The notes: generated by a model not told the origin, from the sequence alone. Shown: positions 17,627 to 26,579, numbered from the stretch's first letter. The stretch: DNA of 64,000 bases from Pelomonas lactea (GCF_043555885.1 NZ_JBIGHX010000009.1:247087-311086), one strand, 5' to 3'. Numbers and translations are program-made.

Positions 17627-18538
17627 ATGCAGAGCACCTGGCTCACCTACGCGCTGATCACGACCCTGCTGTGGGGCCTGTGGGGCGCCTTCACCGGCCT
17701 GCCGTCGGAACACGGCTTTCCCGACACGCTGATCTACGTCGTGTGGGCGCTGACCATGATCCCGCCCGCCGTCGTCGTGCTGGCGCGCGCCGGCTGGCGC
17801 ATTGACCGCGACCGCCGCTCCGTCGTGCTGGGCCTGGCCGTCGGCCTGCTGGGCGCCGGCGGCCAGATGCTGCTGTTCCGCGCGGTGCAGTCGGGGCCGG
17901 CCTACCTGATCTTCCCCATCGTGTCGCTGTCGCCGGCGCTGACCATCGCGCTGTCGTTCGGCCTGCTGGGCGAACGCACCGGCAGGCTGGGCATGGCCGG
18001 CATCGCGCTGGCGCTGTGCTCGCTGCCGCTGTTCGACCTGCAGCTCGGCCAGGGCGCCCAGGGCCTGGGCGTGTGGTTCGTGCTGGCGCTGTTCGTGCTG
18101 GCCGCCTGGGGCCTGCAGGCCTACTTCATCAAGCTGGCCACCGCCGGCACCAGCGCCGAAAGCATCTTCTTCTACATGGCCCTGGGCGCGCTGGCCTGCG
18201 TGCCGGTGGCACTGGCGATGACGGACTTCTCCCAGCCCATCCCCTGGGGCTGGCAGGGCCCCGGGCTGGCTGCAGTCACGCAGATCCTCAACGCCGTGGG
18301 CGCCCTGACGCTGGTCTACGCCTTCCGCCACGGCAAGGCCATGGTGGTGTCGCCGCTGGTCAATGCCGGCGCGCCGCTGCTGACGGCCGTGCTGTCCATG
18401 GCGCTCAGCGGCACCACCCCCGGCGGAGCCAAGTTGCTGGGCGTGGCGCTGGCGCTGCTGGCCGCGCTGCTGCTGGCGCTGCAGCCCGAAACCCCTTCCT
18501 CCCCCGCTTCCCAACCCGTTCAAGGAGACGCCGCATGA
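17627..18538 (+). CDS. DMT/EamA-type inner-membrane permease of the aga operon
   Basis: Ten-helix membrane protein of 303 aa in two EamA-like halves, a drug/metabolite transporter fold. The first half opens LTYALITTLLWGLWGAF and the second contains FVLALFVLAAWGLQAY. It starts the plus-strand operon and overlaps kbaZ by four bases, so it is a good candidate for moving galactosamine, GalNAc or a derivative across the cytoplasmic membrane; known GalNAc permeases are PTS, MFS or ABC types, so this would be unusual. No strong ribosome site precedes ATG 17627, and a candidate operator word ends nine bases before it. Confidence 0.8.
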   Translation: MQSTWLTYALITTLLWGLWGAFTGLPSEHGFPDTLIYVVWALTMIPPAVVVLARAGWRIDRDRRSVVLGLAVGLLGAGGQMLLFRAVQSGPAYLIFPIVSLSPALTIALSFGLLGERTGRLGMAGIALALCSLPLFDLQLGQGAQGLGVWFVLALFVLAAWGLQAYFIKLATAGTSAESIFFYMALGALACVPVALAMTDFSQPIPWGWQGPGLAAVTQILNAVGALTLVYAFRHGKAMVVSPLVNAGAPLLTAVLSMALSGTTPGGAKLLGVALALLAALLLALQPETPSSPASQPVQGDAA

Positions 18539-19818
18539 AGCTCATGCTCGACCTCGTGCGCCGCCACAAGCAGGCCGCCCCCGGCCACGCCGCCATCGGC
18601 ATCCCGTCGGTCTGTTCCGCCCACCCCGTCGTCATCGCCGCCACGCTGCGCGAATGCGCGGCGCAGGGCCGGCCGGCTCTCATCGAAGCCACGTCCAACC
18701 AGGTCAACCAGGACGGCGGCTACACCGGCATGACGCCGCTGGACTTCCGCCGCTACGTGCAGGACATGGCCGCCGCCGAGGGCCTGGCGCCCGAGCTGCT
18801 GGTGCTGGGCGGCGACCACCTGGGCCCCAACGCCTGGCGCAAGCTGCCGGCGGCAGCCGCCATGGCCAAGGCCGAGGTCATGGTGGCGCAGTACGTGGCC
18901 GCGGGCTTCCGCAAGATCCACCTCGACTGCTCCATGAGCTGCGCCGGCGACCCCGTGCCGCTGCCCGAACCCGAGATCGCCGCCCGCGCGGTGCGCCTGT
19001 GCCTGGCGGCCGAACAAGCCTGGCGCGACGCGCCTGACCGCGGCGAGCCGCCGGTCTACGTCATCGGCACCGAAGTGCCCGTGCCCGGCGGCGCGCACGA
19101 AGACCTGACCGACCTCGCCGTCACGTCGCCGGAAGCGGCCTCCTCCACGCTGGAACTGCACCGCCACGCCTTCGCGCGCGCCGGCCTGGAGGCCGCCTGG
19201 GCCCGCGTCATCGCGATGGTCGTGCAGCCCGGCGTCGAGTTCGACCACCACAAGGTCATCGACTACCGCCCCGAGAAGGCGCGCAGCTTGAGCGCCTTCA
19301 TCGAACGCCAGCCCGGCCTCGTTTTCGAAGCCCACTCCACCGACTACCAGACCCCAGAGCGCCTGGCGCAGCTGGCGCGCGACCACTTCGCCATCCTGAA
19401 GGTGGGCCCCGGCGTGACCTTCGCGCTGCGCGAGACGCTGTGGGCGCTGGCCGCCGTCGAGCGCGAGTGGGTGGGCCACGGCGACGGCCTGGTGGACACG
19501 GTGCTGGGCGTCATGCGTGCCGAGCCCGAGCACTGGCGCGGCTACTACCAGGACCCGGCGCGCCTGCATGTCGACCTGGCCTACTCCTTGAGCGACCGCA
19601 TCCGCTACTACTGGGCCCACCCCGCCGTGCGCGAGGCCTGCCGGACCATGCTCGCCCGCCTCGACGCCGCACCGCCGCCGCTGACGCTGCTGAGCCAGTA
19701 CCTGCCGCGCCAGTACGAGGCCGTGCGCGACGGCCGCATCGACACGCGCACCGACGCCCTGCTCCGCGACGGCACCGTCCAAGCCCTGCGCCCCTACCTG
19801 CACGCCTGCGCCGCCTGA
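18535..19818 (+). CDS. kbaZ: KbaZ/GatZ-like tagatose phosphate enzyme
   Basis: A 427-aa protein of the GatZ/KbaZ family. In enterobacteria these are the non-catalytic subunit of tagatose-1,6-bisphosphate aldolase; a stand-alone member in Agrobacterium has been reported, as I recall, to act as D-tagatose-6-phosphate 4-epimerase. Family motifs include GIPSVCSAHP, IEATSNQVNQDGGYTGM, GGDHLGPN, HLDCSM and VQPGVEFDH. No KbaY/GatY catalytic partner and no tagatose-6-phosphate kinase is present, which supports the epimerase idea (tagatose-6-P to fructose-6-P). ATG 18535 overlaps the permease stop (ATGA) and has AAGGAG upstream. Confidence 0.85.
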   Translation: MKLMLDLVRRHKQAAPGHAAIGIPSVCSAHPVVIAATLRECAAQGRPALIEATSNQVNQDGGYTGMTPLDFRRYVQDMAAAEGLAPELLVLGGDHLGPNAWRKLPAAAAMAKAEVMVAQYVAAGFRKIHLDCSMSCAGDPVPLPEPEIAARAVRLCLAAEQAWRDAPDRGEPPVYVIGTEVPVPGGAHEDLTDLAVTSPEAASSTLELHRHAFARAGLEAAWARVIAMVVQPGVEFDHHKVIDYRPEKARSLSAFIERQPGLVFEAHSTDYQTPERLAQLARDHFAILKVGPGVTFALRETLWALAAVEREWVGHGDGLVDTVLGVMRAEPEHWRGYYQDPARLHVDLAYSLSDRIRYYWAHPAVREACRTMLARLDAAPPPLTLLSQYLPRQYEAVRDGRIDTRTDALLRDGTVQALRPYLHACAA

Positions 19819-19820
19819 AC

Positions 19821-20987
19821 ATGACCCTGCTCCATCTCGCCCCCTCCGACCTCACGCAACGCGGCGCGACGCACACCGCCCGCGAGATCGCCCACCAGCC
19901 CGCCGTCTGGCAGACGGTCTACGCCCAACTGCAGGCGGAGCGCCCGTCACTGGACGCCTTCCTGCAGCCGCTGCTCGCGCTGCCCGACCTGCGCATCGTG
20001 CTGACCGGCGCCGGCAGCTCCGCCTTCATCGGCCAGTGCCTGGCGCCGGCGCTGCTGAAGCTGCTGGGCCAGCGCCCCGGCATCCGCGTCGAGGCCGTGG
20101 CCACGACCGACATCGTCTCCAGCCCCGAGCAATGCCTGCAGCCCGAGGTGCCGACGCTGCTCGTCTCCTTCGCCCGCAGCGGCAACAGCCCCGAGAGCCT
20201 GGCTGCCGTGGAGCTGGCCGACCGGCTCGTCCACCGCTGCCACCACCTCGCCGTGACCTGTGCCGCCGAGGGCGTGCTGAACCGCCGCCTCGCCGGCCGG
20301 CCGGGCTCGCACGTGCTGCTGCTGCCCGACGAGACGCACGACCGCGCGTTCGCGATGACCTCCAGCTTCACCGGCATGCTGCTGGCGGCCGCCTGGGCCT
20401 TCGGCCTGCCGCTGCAGCCCGTGACAACGCTGGCGACCGCCGCGGCAGCGCTGACGGCCGCCGAGACCGACCGCCTGCACGCGCTGGCCGAACAGCCGTT
20501 CGAGCGCGTCGTCTACCTCGGCAGCAACGCCCTGCTGGGCCTGGCCCGCGAGGCCGCGCTCAAGCTGCTGGAGCTGACCGACGGCCGGCTCGTGGCGCTG
20601 GCGGACTCGCCGCTGGGCTTCCGCCACGGCCCCAAGACCATCCTGAACCACCGGACGCTGGCCATCGTCTTCGTGTCCAACGACCCCTACACCCGCCAGT
20701 ACGACCTGGACCTGCTGCGCGAACTGCGCCGCCAGGGCCCGGCCCGCGTGCTGGCCGTGGGCACCTTCGGCCCCGAGGCGCTACACGCCGACGACGTGCA
20801 CCTCGCGCTGCCCGCACAGGCGCCCGACCTGGCGCTGGCACCCGTCGCGCTGGTGTTCGCGCAATGCCTGGCGCTGCTCGCGTCGCTGCAGCGCGGCATC
20901 ACGCCCGACACGCCCAGCGCCTCGGGCACCGTGACCCGCGTCGTCAGCGGTGTCACCATCCACCCCCTGCACCCCCACCAGGCCTGA
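19821..20987 (+). CDS. agaS: AgaS: galactosamine-6-phosphate deaminase/isomerase
   Basis: SIS-domain protein of 388 aa. It converts galactosamine-6-phosphate to tagatose-6-phosphate and ammonia. Two SIS folds are visible: LTGAGSSAFIGQ and SFARSGNSPES (about 60-130) in the first, YLGSNALLGLAREAALK (about 234-250) in the second, followed by the AgaS-typical ADSPLGFRHGPK. The length fits AgaS and is far shorter than GlmS, and there is no glutaminase domain. It starts two bases after kbaZ and is followed two bases later by the kinase gene. This is the strongest marker that the pathway handles galactosamine. Confidence 0.9.
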   Translation: MTLLHLAPSDLTQRGATHTAREIAHQPAVWQTVYAQLQAERPSLDAFLQPLLALPDLRIVLTGAGSSAFIGQCLAPALLKLLGQRPGIRVEAVATTDIVSSPEQCLQPEVPTLLVSFARSGNSPESLAAVELADRLVHRCHHLAVTCAAEGVLNRRLAGRPGSHVLLLPDETHDRAFAMTSSFTGMLLAAAWAFGLPLQPVTTLATAAAALTAAETDRLHALAEQPFERVVYLGSNALLGLAREAALKLLELTDGRLVALADSPLGFRHGPKTILNHRTLAIVFVSNDPYTRQYDLDLLRELRRQGPARVLAVGTFGPEALHADDVHLALPAQAPDLALAPVALVFAQCLALLASLQRGITPDTPSASGTVTRVVSGVTIHPLHPHQA

Positions 20988-20989
20988 GG

Positions 20990-21946
20990 ATGAGCGCCCT
21001 GTATCTCGGCATCGACGGCGGCGGCACCAAGACCTCGTTCGTCGTCATCGACGGCGACGGCCGCCGCCTGGCCCGGCACGACGAGCCGACCAGCTACTAC
21101 CTGGAGATCGGCTTCGACGCGCTGCGCGCGCTGCTGCACCGCGGCGTACAGGCCGTGCTGCACGCCGGCGGCGCGACCGCGGGCGACATCGCCTATGCCT
21201 TCGCCGGCCTGCCCGCGCATGGCGAGGACAGCACGCGGCTGGCGGCGTTCGACGCGCTGCTGGCCGGCGTGCTGCCGCGCAGCCGCGTCGGCAACGACAT
21301 GGTCTGCAGCTGGGCCGGCTCGCTGGCCGGCGCCGACGGCATCAGCCTCGTGGCCGGCACCGGCTCCATCGCCTACGGCGAATGGCAGGGCCGCGGCGCG
21401 CGCTGCGGCGGCTGGGGCGAGATCTTCAGCGACGAGGGCTCGGCCCACTGGCTGGCGCGCGAGACGCTGGCGCTGTTCTCCCGCATGGCCGACGGCCGCG
21501 CCGAACCCGGCCCGCTGCTGGGCCTGGTGCGCCAGCACTTCGGCCTGGCGGTCGACCTGGACCTGTGCGCCGCCATCAACGGCAACGCCGCGCGCAGCGA
21601 GCTGGCCCAGATCGCCCGGCTGACGACCGCCGCCGCCAGCGCCGGCGACACCCAGGCCCGCCAGCTGCTCGTGCGCGCCGGCGACGAACTGGCGCTGCTG
21701 GCCGCCGGCATCGCCCGCAACCTCGCGCTGCCGGCCGGCACGGCCGTGCCGGTGTCCTACAGCGGCGGCGTGTTCGCGGCCGGCGAGCTGGTGCTGGGGC
21801 CGCTGCAGGCGGCGCTGGCCCGCCGCCTGCCCGGTGCCACGCTGGTGCGCCCGCGCTTCGGCCCCGAGCTGGGCGCGGCGCTGTACGCCACGCGGCTGGC
21901 CGGCCGGGTGCTGTCCGACGACGCGCTGGCCCGGCTGCAGGCGTGA
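20990..21946 (+). CDS. agaK: BadF/BadG-type sugar kinase (GalNAc/GalN kinase, AgaK-like)
   Basis: A 318-aa ASKHA-fold ATPase of the BadF/BadG/BcrA/BcrD family, which includes N-acetylglucosamine kinase. The phosphate-1 motif is YLGIDGGGTKT (residues 5-15), with VAGTGSIAYG and GGWGEIFSDEGSA further on, as in amino-sugar kinases. Beside agaS it should phosphorylate galactosamine or GalNAc at C6. No deacetylase of the NagA/AgaA type is in this window, so if GalNAc is the substrate that enzyme is elsewhere; free galactosamine would need none. ATG 20990 follows the agaS stop by two bases. Confidence 0.85.
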   Translation: MSALYLGIDGGGTKTSFVVIDGDGRRLARHDEPTSYYLEIGFDALRALLHRGVQAVLHAGGATAGDIAYAFAGLPAHGEDSTRLAAFDALLAGVLPRSRVGNDMVCSWAGSLAGADGISLVAGTGSIAYGEWQGRGARCGGWGEIFSDEGSAHWLARETLALFSRMADGRAEPGPLLGLVRQHFGLAVDLDLCAAINGNAARSELAQIARLTTAAASAGDTQARQLLVRAGDELALLAAGIARNLALPAGTAVPVSYSGGVFAAGELVLGPLQAALARRLPGATLVRPRFGPELGAALYATRLAGRVLSDDALARLQA

Positions 21947-21970
21947 CGCGCGAAACCGGTCGATATCATT

Positions 21971-21992
21971 CGAAAGTCACCCGCGACTTTCG
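21971..21992. promoter_or_regulatory. Putative autoregulatory operator of the DeoR gene
   Basis: Inverted pair CGAAAGT (21971-21977) and ACTTTCG (21986-21992) with an 8-nt spacer, ending seven bases before the regulator's ATG. A further CGAAAG lies within the coding start at 22032-22037. The words match the clusters in the divergent region at 17.4-17.6 kb. Confidence 0.6.
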
Positions 21993-21999
21993 CCCGCTC

Positions 22000-22806
22000 A
22001 TGCCCACCTCTGCCTCGTTGCCGGCAAAAAACGAAAGCCCGCTGCTCATCGACGAGCGGCGCCGGCTGATCCGCGAGCTGGTGCAGACGCAGGGCCGCGT
22101 CACGGTGGACGAGCTGGCCGAGCGGTTCCACACCTCGGTCGTCACCATCCGCAGCGACCTCAACGCGCTGGCCGCCACCGGCGCCGTGCTGCGCACGCAT
22201 GGCGGCGCGCTGGCCCAGCGCGACACCGAGGAAGTGCCCATCGGCGTGAAGCAGAAGCTGCGCCACGAGCAGAAGGTGCGCATCGCCGTCGAGGCCGCCC
22301 GGATGATCCGCGACGGCGAAACCATCCTGCTGGACTCGGGCTCGACGACCGAGGAGATCGCCAAGCAGATCCGCGGCCTGCGGCTGACGTCGCTGAACGT
22401 CATCACCAACGCGCTGAACATCGCCGCGCTGCTGGCCACCGTGCCGCACATCAACCTCATCATGCCCGGCGGCCAGCTGCGGCCCAACTCCTACTCGCTG
22501 TCCGGCCCCCAGGCCGTGGCCGCGCTGCAGGGCCTGCATGCCGACCGCCTGTTCCTCGGCGTCGACAGCCTGGACCCCGACATCGGCCTGATGACGCCGC
22601 ACCTGCTCGAAGCGCAGCTCAACGCGCAGATGATGAAGATCAGCCGCCAGGTCATCGCCGTGGCGGACGCCTCCAAGCTGATGAAGCGCAACCTGTCCGT
22701 CATCGGGCCCGTGGAGCAGCTGGACATGCTGATCACCGACAACAACGCCGACCCGGCCATCGTCGACCAGCTGCGCGGGCGGGGCATCGAGGTGGTGCTG
22801 GCCTGA
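22000..22806 (+). CDS. agaR: DeoR-family repressor (AgaR-like)
   Basis: Transcription repressor of 268 aa. Winged helix-turn-helix at about 18-70 (RRLIRELVQTQGRVTVDELA...VVTIRSDLNAL...THGGA), then a DeoR sugar-phosphate sensor domain with LDSGSTTEEIA and VADASKLMKRNL. DeoR-family sensors bind phosphorylated sugars, here probably galactosamine-6-P or tagatose-6-P. Encoded at the end of the aga operon, 53 nt after the kinase, with operator-like repeats in place of a ribosome site just upstream. The alternative start upstream in the same frame is unlikely because translation would run through the operator. Confidence 0.88.
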   Translation: MPTSASLPAKNESPLLIDERRRLIRELVQTQGRVTVDELAERFHTSVVTIRSDLNALAATGAVLRTHGGALAQRDTEEVPIGVKQKLRHEQKVRIAVEAARMIRDGETILLDSGSTTEEIAKQIRGLRLTSLNVITNALNIAALLATVPHINLIMPGGQLRPNSYSLSGPQAVAALQGLHADRLFLGVDSLDPDIGLMTPHLLEAQLNAQMMKISRQVIAVADASKLMKRNLSVIGPVEQLDMLITDNNADPAIVDQLRGRGIEVVLA

Positions 22807-22816
22807 AGCCGCCCGG

Positions 22817-23704
22817 TCAGCCCGCCACGTAGCCCGCCAGCCCGTCCACCAGCGCGTCGAACACGACGCGGCAGGCGGCGTTCTGGCGCAGGTCCTCGTG
22901 CATCGCGACCCAGGTGTCCAGCGGCCAGCTGAACTGTTCGGGCAGCACGCGCTCCAGCCGGGGCTCGCGGCGCGCCAGCGCGAGCTGGCACACACCGATG
23001 CCGGCGCCCGCGCGCACCAGCGCCATCTGGGCCAGGTCGGAATCGCTGCGCAGCGAGAAGCTCTCGCGGCGGATGCCGCCCAGCCGCTGCGCGCCGGCGC
23101 GGATGAACGGCGTGACGGTGTCGAACCCGATCAGCGTGTGGCCGCCCAGATCCGCCAGCGAGGCCGGCCGGCCGCAACGGTCCAGATACGACGGGTGGGC
23201 ATGCAGGCCCAGCGTGATGTTGCCGATGTGGCGCGCGATGAGCTGGCCCTGCTCCGGCGGCGTCATGCGCACGGCGATGTCGGCCTCGCGGCGCAGCAGG
23301 TCCTGCAGGCGGTTGCTCAGGGCCAGCTCCACCACCAGCCCGGGGTGGCGCTCGCGCAGCGCCGCGATGAGCGGCGGCAGCACCTCCACGCCGATGACCT
23401 CGCTGGCCGTCACGCGCACGGTGCCCGCCGGCTCGGCGCCGCGCGTGGCGGCGCGCTGCAGCGCGGCCGCGGCCGTCTCCATCTGCTCGGCATGGCCCCG
23501 CAGCGCCAGCGCCGCCTCGGTGGGCAGCAGCCCCGCGGGTGAACGTGTGAACAGCACCTGGCCCAGCGCGGCCTCCAGCGCCGCGATATGCCGGCCAACC
23601 GTGGGCTGCGTGAGGCCCAGCTGGCGCGCCGCGCCGGACAGCGAACCCTCGCGCAACACGCCCAGCAGCGTGTGCAGCAGCTCCCAGGGCAGCGTTGAAG
23701 TCAT
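22817..23704 (-). CDS. LysR-family transcriptional regulator
   Basis: A 295-aa LysR activator. N-terminal HTH (about 8-67: LLGVLREGSLSGAARQLGLTQPTVGRHI), then a periplasmic-binding-like effector domain (90-295). It is divergent from the NAD-epimerase gene with a 90-nt gap, the classic layout for a LysR protein controlling its neighbour. Start at ATG 23704; the gene is convergent with agaR, ten bases apart. Effector unknown. Confidence 0.9.
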   Translation of the reverse strand: MTSTLPWELLHTLLGVLREGSLSGAARQLGLTQPTVGRHIAALEAALGQVLFTRSPAGLLPTEAALALRGHAEQMETAAAALQRAATRGAEPAGTVRVTASEVIGVEVLPPLIAALRERHPGLVVELALSNRLQDLLRREADIAVRMTPPEQGQLIARHIGNITLGLHAHPSYLDRCGRPASLADLGGHTLIGFDTVTPFIRAGAQRLGGIRRESFSLRSDSDLAQMALVRAGAGIGVCQLALARREPRLERVLPEQFSWPLDTWVAMHEDLRQNAACRVVFDALVDGLAGYVAG

Positions 23705-23794
23705 GCATAAATGTATAGCCGCACCGCCAACTTCAGCAATTTCCAAACAGGTGGCCGCTTTCCAGAATGCCGGCATCAACTCTTGGAGCAGGTG

Positions 23795-24802
23795 ATGAAC
23801 GGCAAGGACAGGACCGCGCTGGTGCTCGGCGCCAGCGGCGGCATTGGCGGCGAAGTGGCGCGCCAGCTGCGCGATGCGGGCTGGACGGTGAAGGCGCTCC
23901 AGCGCGGCCTGGCGGCGGCACACGAGCGGCGCGACGGCCTGCTCTGGCTGCGCGGCGACGCGCTGAACGCCGCCGACGTGGCCGAGGCGGCATGCGGCTG
24001 CGGCGTCATCGTGCACGCCGTCAACCCGCCCGGCTACCGCGACTGGGACCGCCTCGTGCTGCCGATGCTGGGCAACAGCATCGCCGCCGCGCAGACGGAG
24101 GGCGCCACGCTGGTGCTGCCCGGCACGGTCTACAACTTCGGGCCCGACGCCTTCCACGCGCCGCTGCGCGAGGACGCGCCGCAGCACCCCGTCACGCGCA
24201 AGGGCGCCATCCGCGTGCAGATGGAGGCGCAGTTGCGCGCGGCCAGCGAGCACGGCGCGCGCGTCGTCATCGTCCGCGCCGGCGACTTCTTCGGCCCGCG
24301 GGCCGGCAACAACTGGTTCTCGCAGGGCCTCGTCAAGCCGGGCCAGCCCGTCACCACCATCAGCAACCCCGCCGCGCCGGGCGTGGGCCACCAGTGGGCC
24401 TACCTGCCCGACGTGGCCCGCACGATGGTGGCGCTGCTGGCGCGGCGCGACACGCTGCCCGCGTTCGCCAGCTTCCACATGGCCGGCCACTGGGACGCCA
24501 CCGGCCGCCAGATGGCCGAAGCCATCCAGCGCGTGGCCGCCCGCCACGGCGCCGCGCCGCGCATCGCCGCCCTGCCCTGGTGGCTGCTGAACGTGGCCGG
24601 GCTGTTCGTCACCACCTTCCGCGAGATGCGCGAGATGCGCTACCTGTGGCGGCAGCCGGTGCGCATGGACAACGCCCGCCTCGTCGCCACGCTGGGCCAC
24701 GAGCCGCACACGCCGCTGGACGAGGCCGTCGAGACCGCGCTGCGCGGCCTGGGCTGCCTGCCCGCGCACCCCGCCGCCGGCATGGCCGCCGCGAACGGAT
24801 AG
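23795..24802 (+). CDS. NAD-dependent epimerase/dehydratase-like protein
   Basis: Extended-SDR protein of 335 aa, with the Rossmann motif LVLGASGGIGGE at 9-20 and a YNFGPDAF segment near 110. The canonical YxxxK is not clear: the region reads GTVYNFGPD with no Lys four residues on, so catalytic competence is uncertain and an atypical or reductase-like role is possible. A hydrophobic C-terminal part (WWLLNVAGLFV) suggests membrane contact. ATG 23795 has GGAG nearby. Divergent LysR control is likely. Substrate unknown. Confidence 0.75.
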   Translation: MNGKDRTALVLGASGGIGGEVARQLRDAGWTVKALQRGLAAAHERRDGLLWLRGDALNAADVAEAACGCGVIVHAVNPPGYRDWDRLVLPMLGNSIAAAQTEGATLVLPGTVYNFGPDAFHAPLREDAPQHPVTRKGAIRVQMEAQLRAASEHGARVVIVRAGDFFGPRAGNNWFSQGLVKPGQPVTTISNPAAPGVGHQWAYLPDVARTMVALLARRDTLPAFASFHMAGHWDATGRQMAEAIQRVAARHGAAPRIAALPWWLLNVAGLFVTTFREMREMRYLWRQPVRMDNARLVATLGHEPHTPLDEAVETALRGLGCLPAHPAAGMAAANG

Positions 24803-24845
24803 CTCAGGATAGCGCTACCATTTGCCTTCTTTCGAGGAGACGACG

Positions 24846-26579
24846 GTGGCAGAAGACGGCAAGAAGGCCTCCCGGCTGCGCAGCCAGGGCTGGTTCGGCG
24901 GGCGCGACAAGATGGGCTTCGTGCACCGCGCCTGGCTGCGCAACCAGGGCTACCCGGACGACTACTTCGGCGGCAAGCCCGTCATCGGCATCTGCAACAC
25001 CTGGAGCGAGCTGACGCCGTGCAACGGTCACCTGCGCGAGCTGGCCGAGTCGGTCAAGCGCGGCGTGCTGGAGGCCGGCGGCGTGCCGCTGGAGTTCCCG
25101 GTCATGTCGCTGGGCGAGACGATCATGAAGCCGACAACCATGCTGTTCCGCAACCTCGCGAGCATGGACGTCGAGGAATCCATCCGCGCCAACCCGCTGG
25201 ACGGCGTCGTGCTGATGACGGGCTGCGACAAGACCACGCCGTCGCTGCTGATGGGCGCCTGCAGCGTGGGCCTGCCCACGCTGGTGGTGCCCGGCGGGCC
25301 GATGCTGAACGGCAAGTTCCGCGGCGGCGAGATCGGCTCGGGCACGTTCAACTGGCAGGTCAAGGCCCGCATCGACAGCGGCGAGTTCACAGCGGCCGAC
25401 CTGACCGAGGCCGAGGTCTGCGGCGCGCGCAGCGCCGGCCACTGCAACACCATGGGCACGGCGTCGACGATGGCCGTCATGTCGGAAGCGCTGGGCATGA
25501 CGCTGCCCGGCATGGCGTCCATCCCCGCCGCCGACTCGCGCAAGAAGCTGATGGCGCAGCTGAGCGGGCGGCGTATCGTCGAGATGGTCCAGCAAGACCT
25601 GACGCCGGCCCAGGTGCTGACGCGCGCCGCGTTCGAGAACGCCATCGTCGTCAACGCCGCCGTGGGTGGCTCCACCAACCTCATCCTGCACCTGCTGGCC
25701 ATCGCCGGGCGCATCGGCGTGCCGCTCACGCTGGACGACTTCGACCGCCACGGCAGCCAGGTGCCGCTGCTGGTCAACCTGAAGCCATCGGGTGAACGGC
25801 TGATGGAGGACTTCTTCTACGCCGGCGGCCTGTCCGTCGTCATGAAGGAACTGGGAGCGCTGCTGCACCGCGGCGCGCTGACGGTCAACGGCCGCACGCT
25901 GGACGACAACTACCGCGAGGCCCGCTGCTGGGACCCCGCCGTCATCCGCCCGCTGGACCAGCCGCTGCAGCCCGCCGCCGGCATCGCCGTGCTGCACGGC
26001 AACCTGTGCGAGCAGGGCGCCGTCATCAAGCCCTCGGCCGCCACGCCGGCGCTGCTGCGGCACCGCGGCCCGGCCGTCGTCTTCACGAGCATGGAGGACT
26101 ACCACGCCCGCATCGACGACCCGGCGCTGCCCATCAGCGCCGACAGCGTCATCGTGCTGCAGGGCGTGGGCCCGCGCGGCTACCCCGGCATGCCCGAGGT
26201 CGGCAACGTGGACCTGCCGCGCAAGCTCGTGGAGGCTGGCGTGACGGACATGGTGCGCATCTCAGACGGCCGCATGAGCGGCACGGCCTACGGCACCGTC
26301 GTGCTGCACGTGGCACCCGAGTCGGCCGCCGGCGGCACGCTGGCGCTGGTGCGCGACGGCGACCTCATCGAGCTGGACGTGCCGGCGCGCCGGCTGCAGC
26401 TGCTGGTCGGCGACGAGGAACTGGCGCGCCGCCGCGCCGCCTGGGTGCCGCCCGCGCCGCTGGCGACGCGGGGCTACGTGAAGCTCTACGTGGACCACGT
26501 GCAGCAGGCTCACCTCGGCGCGGACCTGGACCTGCTCGTCGGCGCGTCAGGCTCGGTCGTGGAGCGCGATTCCCACTGA
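24846..26579 (+). CDS. IlvD/Edd-family sugar-acid dehydratase
   Basis: Iron-sulfur dehydratase of 577 aa, close in size to L-arabonate/D-xylonate dehydratases rather than to IlvD (about 610). Cluster-ligand cysteines are Cys50 (GICNTW), Cys127 (MTGCDKT) and Cys200 (GHCNTMG); the C-terminal YVDHVQQAHLGADLDLLVG is typical of the pentonate/hexonate dehydratases. It removes water from an aldonic acid to give a 2-keto-3-deoxy acid. GTG 24846 is chosen because GAGGAG lies six bases upstream; a TTG at 24822 is weaker. It sits 43 nt after the epimerase gene and may share its promoter. No aldolase partner is nearby. Confidence 0.88.
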   Translation: MAEDGKKASRLRSQGWFGGRDKMGFVHRAWLRNQGYPDDYFGGKPVIGICNTWSELTPCNGHLRELAESVKRGVLEAGGVPLEFPVMSLGETIMKPTTMLFRNLASMDVEESIRANPLDGVVLMTGCDKTTPSLLMGACSVGLPTLVVPGGPMLNGKFRGGEIGSGTFNWQVKARIDSGEFTAADLTEAEVCGARSAGHCNTMGTASTMAVMSEALGMTLPGMASIPAADSRKKLMAQLSGRRIVEMVQQDLTPAQVLTRAAFENAIVVNAAVGGSTNLILHLLAIAGRIGVPLTLDDFDRHGSQVPLLVNLKPSGERLMEDFFYAGGLSVVMKELGALLHRGALTVNGRTLDDNYREARCWDPAVIRPLDQPLQPAAGIAVLHGNLCEQGAVIKPSAATPALLRHRGPAVVFTSMEDYHARIDDPALPISADSVIVLQGVGPRGYPGMPEVGNVDLPRKLVEAGVTDMVRISDGRMSGTAYGTVVLHVAPESAAGGTLALVRDGDLIELDVPARRLQLLVGDEELARRRAAWVPPAPLATRGYVKLYVDHVQQAHLGADLDLLVGASGSVVERDSH

